From Candidatus Levybacteria bacterium RIFCSPLOWO2_01_FULL_42_15 (GTDB lineage Bacteria > Patescibacteriota > Microgenomatia > Levybacterales > UBA12049): 6,212 bases of DNA. The translations under genes and the position numbers were made by a program. The stretch covers positions 1-6,212 of the forward strand of contig MFOZ01000024.1 of assembly GCA_001784055.1 (NCBI GenBank), given 5' to 3'. The notes under the pieces were generated by a model that was given only the letters and a program-made list of their open reading frames with translations, had not been told where the DNA came from and did not search any database. Numbering within the stretch: the stretch's first letter is position 1; each line of letters begins with the position of its first letter. This document shows, in pieces, positions 1 to 5,099 of the stretch.

Positions 1-2
1 CT

Positions 3-197
3 ATTTCTATTACACAGTGTTTTTGTGGAAGTAAATTCTGTCGTAAAGTATTACGAGGATTTAAATATTTGCCTATCTTAACCATTATAAAATATAATGG
101 GTTCATTGCTGATTACTTAAAAAAGATGTTGTTTGCTAGTATTTCTCAAAGGGATATATTCAAAAAACCATTGTTTCTAGATATATATGAGGTATAA
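3..197 (+). CDS. C-terminal fragment of a probable SET-domain protein (5' end outside window)
   Basis: The third forward frame is open from base 3 to a TAA at 195-197, giving 64 residues of a protein that starts upstream of the window. The visible part opens with C6-F-C8-G-S-K-F-C13-R, a Cys-x-Cys-x4-Cys arrangement followed by an arginine and then an R-G-F-K-Y-L-P stretch. In the SET protein lysine methyltransferase family, the post-SET segment uses such a cysteine triad, with one cysteine from the SET core, to bind zinc next to the active site. Short bacterial SET proteins commonly have a CGS-x2-CR-x4-GF-type sequence here followed by a helical tail, which matches this fragment. The catalytic NHxC and GEE-type motifs would lie upstream and cannot be checked. 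The assignment therefore rests on one motif; another small zinc-binding protein is possible. The stop codon lies inside the -10 hexamer assigned to trpS. Confidence 0.62.
   Translation: MSITQCFCGSKFCRKVLRGFKYLPILTIIKYNGFIADYLKKMLFASISQRDIFKKPLFLDIYEV
82..100. repeat. 19-bp perfect inverted repeat (8-bp arms, 3-nt loop)
   Basis: CCATTATA at 82-89 is mirrored exactly by TATAATGG at 93-100 around an AAA centre. It lies within the SET-like coding fragment, about 110 bp before the trpS start. Each strand carries a TATAAT hexamer in one arm (93-98 on the plus strand, 89-84 on the minus strand). It could be an operator-like site, a weak hairpin or chance in AT-rich DNA. There is no following T-run, so it is not a Rho-independent terminator. 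Confidence 0.4.
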
Positions 198-198
198 T
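171..198 (+). promoter_or_regulatory. Predicted trpS promoter (TTGTTT / TATAAT)
   Basis: A perfect TATAAT at 193-198 is preceded by TTGTTT at 171-176 with a 16-bp spacer. The hexamer ends 14 nt before the trpS ATG, so transcription would start about 7 nt upstream of it. The hexamer contains the TAA stop of the preceding gene. A weak purine stretch (AAAGAG, 202-207) sits 5 nt before the ATG, but it would be at or before the expected transcription start and is a poor Shine-Dalgarno match. Confidence 0.6.
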
Positions 199-212
199 TT
201 GAAAGAGTTGAT

Positions 213-1211
213 ATGAAGAAGCGAGTTTATTCTGGCATCCGTGCAACGGGGAGACTGCATTTGGGCAATTATCTGGGGGCAGTAAAAGGAATGTTAGCGC
301 TGCAGGATTCCTATGACTGCATTTTTTCCGTGGTTGATCTGCATACTATTACGGTTCCTTATGATCCCTCTGTATTGCAGGGTTCTATTCAAGAAATTGT
401 GTTGGATTACCTTGCCGCGGGATTGGATCCTAAAAAATGTCTTTTAGAGATTCAATCGCAGGTGCCTCAACATACAGAGCTTGCGTATTTATTTTCTACG
501 ATCTACCCAGTATCACGACTTGAGGATTTGCCAACCTATAAAGAGAAAAAAGCGCAGTATCCAAAGTACGTTAACATGGGACTCTTGTATTACCCCGTGT
601 TAATGACTGCTGACATTTTGCTCTATAAAGGAGAGCTTGTTCCGGTTGGAATTGATCAAGAGCCGCATTTGGAAGTCACGCGAGAGATCGCGCGCAAGTT
701 TAATTCGATGTATCCTTCGACAGGCTCAGGATCTTTGACCTTCCCAGAGCCGGTTCGCTTCAAAACAAACGGGGAACATGTCCCATCCTTGAGTGGAACA
801 GGAAAGATGAGTAAATCGGTTGAGGGAAGCTATATTACCCTGACGGATGATCTTGAAACCATACGAAAACGCTTGAGAGCTGCTCCAACCGACAGTGGAA
901 CCAAGGGGGGAGAAATTCCCAAAGAGGGAGGAGTAGCTAACTTATTTAAGCTGTTAGAGTTATTCGCAGACAACAAAACGAACACAAAATATACCCATGA
1001 TTATAGACAAGGAACCATTCGTTACGCAGACCTCAAAGAGGAGCTTTCACAGGCAATTTATAAAGAACTCGCGCCGTTCCAAGCAAGACGAAAAGAATTT
1101 GAGGCAAACCCAAAACTTGTTGAGTCAGTCATAGAAGAAAGCATTAGAGAGTGTCAAAAAATGGCGGAGGAGACCATGAAAGAAGTTAGGAAAAAGATGG
1201 GGTTGGAATAG
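213..1211 (+). CDS. trpS: Tryptophanyl-tRNA synthetase (TrpRS)
   Basis: This cytosolic class I aminoacyl-tRNA synthetase activates tryptophan with ATP and loads it onto tRNA-Trp. The 332 residues match the usual length of about 330. The N-terminal Rossmann fold begins with SGIRATGRLHLGNYLGA (residues 7-23), whose HLGN (16-19) is the HIGH-type ATP-binding motif. DLHTITV (42-48) and MTADILLYKG (131-140) follow; D134 aligns with the aspartate that recognises the indole nitrogen in Bacillus TrpRS. VPVGIDQEPHLEVTR (143-157) is the expected GxDQ region, and KMSKS (198-202) is intact. The C-terminal half is helical, as in the family. The ATG at 213 gives a standard N terminus (MKKRVYSGI) and lies just after a clear -10 box. 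Its last 26 bp overlap the 3' end of the convergent gene. No leader peptide, T-box or attenuator fits in the short gap upstream. Confidence 0.97.
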   Translation: MKKRVYSGIRATGRLHLGNYLGAVKGMLALQDSYDCIFSVVDLHTITVPYDPSVLQGSIQEIVLDYLAAGLDPKKCLLEIQSQVPQHTELAYLFSTIYPVSRLEDLPTYKEKKAQYPKYVNMGLLYYPVLMTADILLYKGELVPVGIDQEPHLEVTREIARKFNSMYPSTGSGSLTFPEPVRFKTNGEHVPSLSGTGKMSKSVEGSYITLTDDLETIRKRLRAAPTDSGTKGGEIPKEGGVANLFKLLELFADNKTNTKYTHDYRQGTIRYADLKEELSQAIYKELAPFQARRKEFEANPKLVESVIEESIRECQKMAEETMKEVRKKMGLE

Positions 1212-2154
1212 GAATTGGAAGGCGTAGTATATCAACTCTAACATATTGTTTCCATTGAGGACTGTCAATATTGCTTCCTGCTCGAATAAACGCAACAGCT
1301 CTTTCCTCATCGATTGATCCTCCAGAAGTAAGGTAGCCAAGAAGAGCGGCCTGATAAATATATGCCTGAGCTCCTCTACCATATCCTCGGGACTCCTCTT
1401 CAATGTGTTGTATTGAGTCTTGGCGTCTTTGCACTTCTTTTCCTACCCGTTCTTCCGGAGAAAGAGAGGGGAACGATTCTAAGTAAGAAAGCGTATTTCG
1501 TACGTGTTCAATCTCATGTGTTAATTGAGAAGCGAGCGTAACAGAGTCTGATTCATTTAGGACTTCTTCAATAGCAATAGCTATGTGGACTTCCAATTCG
1601 TTATTTGTTATCATAGCCTGAGTTCTCATGCTTAGTCTCCCGTCTTTAGAAACTTTACTTTTTGGGTAAAGTGAATGACTTACTTTTTTTGATAGAAGAC
1701 GGGATTTCAGGAAGAGCGAAGCATCTTTGAAATATGGATTTTCTGATTGCTGCATAAGAGCGAGCGTTGTGGCTACGCGACTTTGAGCTTCCTTGATGGT
1801 CGCTTCGTTTATTGGTAGTTTTTGGGGAGAACGGACGTATCCTTTTGTTGTCCAAAGTTGTTGTTCTTTTTGACTTGGTTTAATTCCTAACAGATTTACT
1901 TCTTGCTCAATGATTAATAGGTTAGGATGCACCTGTTCCGTGGGGGAAATAGGAGTGGGAGTTGGCTTTCCTTCCATTGCCTCCTCAAGCTTGTTATCAA
2001 GAAGAGACGATCTTTTTATTAACAAGACCGCGATTGATAATCCAGCAGCTGCAATACCTCCTATTAGTAGTTGACGTTTAATTAACTTACTACGTTGTTG
2101 TGCATTCTGTCTTTCTCTTCTTGTTTTTCTTGATCCACGTCTCTCAAGACTCAT
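1186..2154 (-). CDS. Membrane-anchored putative zinc metallopeptidase-like protein
   Basis: I do not recognise this 322-aa protein as a named family. It has a very basic N terminus (residues 1-27, rich in Arg and Lys), one hydrophobic segment (about 28-47), a Pro/Thr linker (PTPTPISPTEQ, 64-74) and a mixed-charge C-terminal domain. The positive-inside rule puts the N terminus in the cytoplasm and the domain outside. H213-E-I-E-H217, in a helical stretch ending LTHEIEHVRN, is an exact HExxH zinc-peptidase signature. About 35 residues later, EEESRGYGRGAQAYIYQ (252-268) could supply a third, glutamate ligand as in gluzincins. A Pro-rich tail (RLPIPIPTPSFS) is partly encoded in the overlap with trpS. 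The start at 2154 is backed by a TATAAT 9 nt upstream. Protein-coding status is secure; peptidase activity is inferred from one motif. Confidence 0.8.
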   Translation of the reverse strand: MSLERRGSRKTRRERQNAQQRSKLIKRQLLIGGIAAAGLSIAVLLIKRSSLLDNKLEEAMEGKPTPTPISPTEQVHPNLLIIEQEVNLLGIKPSQKEQQLWTTKGYVRSPQKLPINEATIKEAQSRVATTLALMQQSENPYFKDASLFLKSRLLSKKVSHSLYPKSKVSKDGRLSMRTQAMITNNELEVHIAIAIEEVLNESDSVTLASQLTHEIEHVRNTLSYLESFPSLSPEERVGKEVQRRQDSIQHIEEESRGYGRGAQAYIYQAALLGYLTSGGSIDEERAVAFIRAGSNIDSPQWKQYVRVDILRLPIPIPTPSFS

Positions 2155-2163
2155 AGGCCTATA

Positions 2164-2169
2164 ATTATA
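2164..2169 (-). promoter_or_regulatory. -10 box of the minus-strand peptidase-like gene, within a palindromic TATAATTATA
   Basis: Read on the minus strand, a perfect TATAAT occupies 2169-2164 and ends 9 nt before the ATG at 2154, predicting a nearly leaderless mRNA. There is no Shine-Dalgarno sequence in the gap. Only a weak -35 candidate (TTTTAT, 2192-2187) is visible. The hexamer is part of the palindrome TATAATTATA (2160-2169), so a second TATAAT faces the ftsH side at 2160-2165. Confidence 0.6.
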
Positions 2170-2223
2170 CCGTATCTGAGTGCAAAATAAAAGTAATAAG
2201 CGCTGGCTAGATTGAATATTTTA

Positions 2224-2232
2224 TGCTATACT
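2224..2232 (+). promoter_or_regulatory. Predicted ftsH promoter, extended -10 (TGC TATACT)
   Basis: TATACT at 2227-2232 is preceded by TGC (2224-2226), making an extended -10 element. It ends 10 nt before the ftsH ATG, so the transcript would begin within a few bases of the start codon. No good -35 is seen at 16-18 bp, which is compatible with extended -10 promoters. The 10-nt gap contains no Shine-Dalgarno sequence. Confidence 0.6.
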
Positions 2233-2242
2233 CCCAAAGCAT

Positions 2243-4075
2243 ATGGCTTCAAAACCCCGCAACGCGAGAAAAAAAATAGTCAAGTTTAGGTTCAACACTT
2301 CATGGAAGAACGTGGTGCTCTATGGGTTTTTAGTGCTTTTTAGTATTTTCCTCTTTGCGGGGCTGACCGCGCCCTTTGAGGAACGCAAAGAAAAAGTTCC
2401 TCTATCCGAGATTATCGCTCAGGTAAAGAAAGGAGAGGTAAAAGAAATTGTAGTTGTTGATAGTAAGCTTACCGTAACTTCCAAACAAGGTGTGGTAGAA
2501 ACATATAAAGAACCCGGTTCAAACGTGTATGAACTGTTTAAAGACGCGGGGGTATCTTTGGAAAAGACAAAAGTTGTCGTTAAAGACGAGTCAAGCATTG
2601 CCACACTGGTTGGAATTGTGTCTTCGGTTCTTCCCATTCTTCTTATGGTCGCGTTTTTCTACTTTATTTTTCGGCAAGCAAGGGGTGCTCAAGAAAGCAT
2701 TTTTTCCTTTGGGCAGTCTCGGGCAAAACTCTTTAGCAAGGATACGCCGCGGATTACCTTTAACGATGTAGCAGGCGTGGACGAGGCAAAGCAAGAGCTT
2801 ACCGAAATTGTTGATTTCCTCAAGCATCCCGGCAAATATAAGGCAGTGGGAGCGCGTACTCCCAAGGGCGTTCTCATGATAGGTCCCTCGGGAACGGGGA
2901 AAACGCTTTTAGCGCGGGCAACAGCGGGGGAAGCAAGTGTGCCCTTTTTCTCTATGGCAGGATCAGAGTTTATGGAAATGTTGGTAGGAGTTGGGGCGAG
3001 CAGAGTTCGTGACTTATTTCAAACCGCCAAGAAATCTCAACCCGCGATCATTTTTATTGATGAGGTTGACGCAATTGGCAGGCAACGGGGCTTTGGTATT
3101 ATGGGTGGACATGATGAACGGGAGCAAACGCTCAATCAGATTTTGGTGGAGATGGATGGATTTACGCCGAATGAGAACATTGTGGTTATCGCGGCAACTA
3201 ACCGTCCCGACGTGTTGGATCCGGCGCTGATTCGCCCCGGACGGTTTGACCGGCGCGTTAGCCTAGACATGCCGGATGTAAACGGAAGAAAGGCTATTCT
3301 CGCAATTCATGCCAAAGGAAAGCCGTTTGTAAAAGAAGTTGATTGGGAAAAAGCAGCAAAGCGGACCGTTGGGTTTTCGGGAGCCGATCTTGAGAATATG
3401 CTCAATGAAGCGGCAATTTTGGCAGCACGGCTTAACAAGACATCAATAGACATGAAGGACATTGAAGAGGCGGCAACCAAGGTAAAACTGGGGCCGGAGA
3501 AGAAACGGCTCCAAAGCGACGAGGACAGAAAAATGACCGCGTACCATGAAGCAGGGCACGCGCTGGTTTCCTGGTCTATGCCTCATGTGGATCCAGTGCA
3601 TAGGATTTCTATTGTGAGCCGCGGTCTTTCTTTGGGACATACTATGATGGAGCCAACAGAGCGCGTGCATGAAACAAAAACGCATCTTACCGAAGAGGTG
3701 GTGGTTATGCTGGGAGGGCGCGCCGCGGAAAAACTGGTGTTTAATGAAATGACCACCGGTGCTGCCGATGACATTGCTAAGGCAACTCAGCTTGTCCGCA
3801 TGATGGTGGTTGAGTACGGCATGAGCGATTTGGGACCTATTAATCTTGACGGAGATCACCACCTCTTTTATGAACGCCAATCGGTATCTTCTGAAATGGC
3901 GGCAAAAATTGACAGAGAAGTACAGAGAATTACCGATGAGGCGTACAAATCTGCTCTTGCAACTCTTGGCAAGCTTCGCAAAAAACTTAATCTTTTGGCA
4001 GAAGCGCTTCTTAAAAAAGAAACCATAGAGCAAGAAGATTTTCTCAAGCTCATCGGACAGAAAAAACCTCTATAA
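2243..4075 (+). CDS. ftsH: ATP-dependent zinc metalloprotease FtsH
   Basis: FtsH is a hexameric membrane AAA+ protease that pulls misassembled membrane proteins and selected cytosolic proteins into a zinc peptidase chamber. The 610 residues comprise a basic N terminus, TM1 (about 24-42), an extracytoplasmic domain (43-121), TM2 (about 122-143), the AAA+ module and the M41 peptidase. Visible motifs are Walker A GPSGTGKT (214-221), Walker B IIFIDEVDAIG (269-279), the second region of homology with arginine fingers R331 and R334, the zinc site H435-E-A-G-H439 and the third ligand D510 in TTGAADDI. Two deviations from E. coli FtsH stand out: GPP to GPS in Walker A, and the pore-loop Phe replaced by L247 in MEMLVGVG. 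The C-terminal tail is short. The ATG at 2243 follows an extended -10. The exonuclease gene begins 7 bp after the stop. Confidence 0.98.
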   Translation: MASKPRNARKKIVKFRFNTSWKNVVLYGFLVLFSIFLFAGLTAPFEERKEKVPLSEIIAQVKKGEVKEIVVVDSKLTVTSKQGVVETYKEPGSNVYELFKDAGVSLEKTKVVVKDESSIATLVGIVSSVLPILLMVAFFYFIFRQARGAQESIFSFGQSRAKLFSKDTPRITFNDVAGVDEAKQELTEIVDFLKHPGKYKAVGARTPKGVLMIGPSGTGKTLLARATAGEASVPFFSMAGSEFMEMLVGVGASRVRDLFQTAKKSQPAIIFIDEVDAIGRQRGFGIMGGHDEREQTLNQILVEMDGFTPNENIVVIAATNRPDVLDPALIRPGRFDRRVSLDMPDVNGRKAILAIHAKGKPFVKEVDWEKAAKRTVGFSGADLENMLNEAAILAARLNKTSIDMKDIEEAATKVKLGPEKKRLQSDEDRKMTAYHEAGHALVSWSMPHVDPVHRISIVSRGLSLGHTMMEPTERVHETKTHLTEEVVVMLGGRAAEKLVFNEMTTGAADDIAKATQLVRMMVVEYGMSDLGPINLDGDHHLFYERQSVSSEMAAKIDREVQRITDEAYKSALATLGKLRKKLNLLAEALLKKETIEQEDFLKLIGQKKPL

Positions 4076-4076
4076 T
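4071..4076 (+). promoter_or_regulatory. -10 box of the exonuclease gene, overlapping the ftsH stop codon
   Basis: A perfect TATAAT at 4071-4076 contains the ftsH TAA (4073-4075) and ends only 6 nt before the exonuclease ATG at 4083, the spacing expected for a leaderless transcript. No -35 is visible at the normal distance. Read-through from ftsH is also likely given the 7-bp gap, so this may be an internal operon promoter. Confidence 0.55.
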
Positions 4077-4082
4077 ACATCC

Positions 4083-5054
4083 ATGGACAGGTTTGTCTTA
4101 ATTGACGGGAACGCGATTTTACACCGAGCGTTTCACGCGCTTCCGCCTCTAACCAGTAAAGACGGAGCTATCGTAAACGCGGTCTATGGATTTTTTTCCA
4201 TGTTTCTTAAGATTCTTGAAGATCTCAAGCCTTCTTATATTGCCGTCTGCTTTGATAGGCCAAAGCCCACGTTCAGAAAAGCGTTGTACGTGGGGTACCA
4301 GGCAAAGCGGCCAAAAACATCTGATGAGTTTATTCCTCAAATTGCCATTACTCACGATATCCTCAAAGCAATTCATGTATCGGTTTTTGAGGTGGATGGA
4401 TATGAAGCGGACGACATTATCGGGACACTAGCACGACAAATAATAGACGATAGAAGATTGAAGGTAGAAAATGGTAATTTGAAGATGGAAAGTAGAAGGT
4501 CGATAGAGGTTATTATTGTCAGCGGTGATCGAGATTTACTGCAGTTGGTGAACTCTCACGTAAAGGTTCTTGCGCCGATTACCGGAATTACCAAAACGGC
4601 TATGTATGATGGGTTGGCTGTTGAAGAAAAGCTTGGCATCAAGCCCGCGCAGGTAATTGATTATAAAGCGCTTGTGGGCGATGCGTCCGATAACTATCCG
4701 GGAGTTTCCGGAATTGGGCCTAAAACCGCAGGAGAACTGCTGCGGCAATATGGTTCGTTTGAGAATTTGTACAAACACCTTGACAAGCTTCCTGAGAAAA
4801 TCGCAACCCGTCTGGCAATAGACGCGGAGCAAGCTGCTCTTGCCAAAAAGCTTGCCACCATTGTGGTCGATGTGCCTGTTTCATTTACGTTTTCTTCCTG
4901 TTTGTTGGCAAACATGGACAAAGGAGTACTTCAAAAAACCTTTCAAGATCTTGGATTCAGGAGTTTATTGAAAAGAGCTTTTAAGGATAAAGAACCAGAA
5001 AGAGAGGAGAAGCAAGAGGAGAAATCAAAAGAAGAGCAGCTTGGATTGCTATAG
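4083..5054 (+). CDS. Stand-alone 5'-3' exonuclease / flap endonuclease (PolA N-terminal domain type)
   Basis: This matches only the 5' nuclease domain of DNA polymerase I, which removes RNA primers and 5' flaps during Okazaki fragment maturation and repair. Metal-binding and catalytic motifs are present: LIDGN with D8, FDRPKPTFRK (57-66) and GYQAKR (71-76), GYEADD with E108, D110 and D111, SGDRD with D149 and D151, and VGDASDN with D200 and D203. The helix-hairpin-helix GVSGIGPKTA (207-216) follows. Homology ends at LGFRSLLKRAF (290-300), where Taq polymerase's nuclease domain also ends. A charged linker (301-318) then leads to a terminal QLGLL (319-323). About 16 extra residues (roughly 122-139) lie between two conserved blocks relative to Taq. 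The downstream DNA encodes an unrelated protein, so this is a natural single-domain enzyme rather than a broken polA. The polymerase that fills the gaps must be encoded elsewhere. Confidence 0.93.
   Translation: MDRFVLIDGNAILHRAFHALPPLTSKDGAIVNAVYGFFSMFLKILEDLKPSYIAVCFDRPKPTFRKALYVGYQAKRPKTSDEFIPQIAITHDILKAIHVSVFEVDGYEADDIIGTLARQIIDDRRLKVENGNLKMESRRSIEVIIVSGDRDLLQLVNSHVKVLAPITGITKTAMYDGLAVEEKLGIKPAQVIDYKALVGDASDNYPGVSGIGPKTAGELLRQYGSFENLYKHLDKLPEKIATRLAIDAEQAALAKKLATIVVDVPVSFTFSSCLLANMDKGVLQKTFQDLGFRSLLKRAFKDKEPEREEKQEEKSKEEQLGLL
4448..4509. repeat. In-frame purine-rich insertion with internal and flanking direct repeats
   Basis: Inside the exonuclease gene, 4451-4500 has no cytosine on the plus strand, unlike the surrounding sequence. 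The 7-mer CGATAGA occurs at both ends (4448-4454 and 4501-4507, extending to 9 bp with one mismatch). Inside are two related units, TTGAAGGTAGAAAA and TTGAAGATGGAAAG, about 20 bp apart. It encodes a polar stretch around LKVENGNLKMES (residues 126-137), where related nucleases have a short turn. The pattern suggests a small repeat-type insertion or local tandem expansion. Confidence 0.5.
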
Positions 5055-5061
5055 CGGCGAT

Positions 5062-5090
5062 TTGATAAATAACTTATAGTTTGATATAGT
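5062..5090 (+). promoter_or_regulatory. Predicted promoter TTGATA / TATAGT that decides the start of the 253-aa gene
   Basis: TTGATA at 5062-5067 (one mismatch to TTGACA) is followed after exactly 17 bp by TATAGT at 5085-5090, with an extended TGA at 5082-5084. Transcription is expected near 5097-5100, downstream of the GTG at 5094 and at the ATG at 5100. A second TATAGT lies 10 bp upstream (5075-5080). This is the best-formed -35/-10 pair in the window. Confidence 0.65.
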
Positions 5091-5099
5091 GTTGTGATT

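Noticed and set aside
82..100. Palindrome as a Rho-independent terminator
   Set aside because: The stem is AT-rich and has no T-run after it; it also lies inside an open coding frame.
202..207. AAAGAG as a Shine-Dalgarno site for trpS
   Set aside because: It is a weak match and falls near the predicted transcription start, so it may not be wholly in the mRNA.
1125..1403. A 92-codon minus-strand frame across the trpS/peptidase-like junction
   Set aside because: It overlaps the real minus-strand gene in another frame and the trpS end, and has no -10 box; the 322-aa frame is far better supported.
3443..4033. A 196-codon minus-strand reading frame opposite the ftsH peptidase domain
   Set aside because: It lies entirely opposite well-conserved FtsH sequence, its Cys/His/Arg-rich product resembles nothing, and it has no promoter; it is an antisense shadow.
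4083..5054. Exonuclease gene as a polA gene truncated by frameshift or nonsense mutation
   Set aside because: Homology ends at the natural domain border, a specific tail follows, and the downstream sequence shows no polymerase motifs in any frame but another intact gene.
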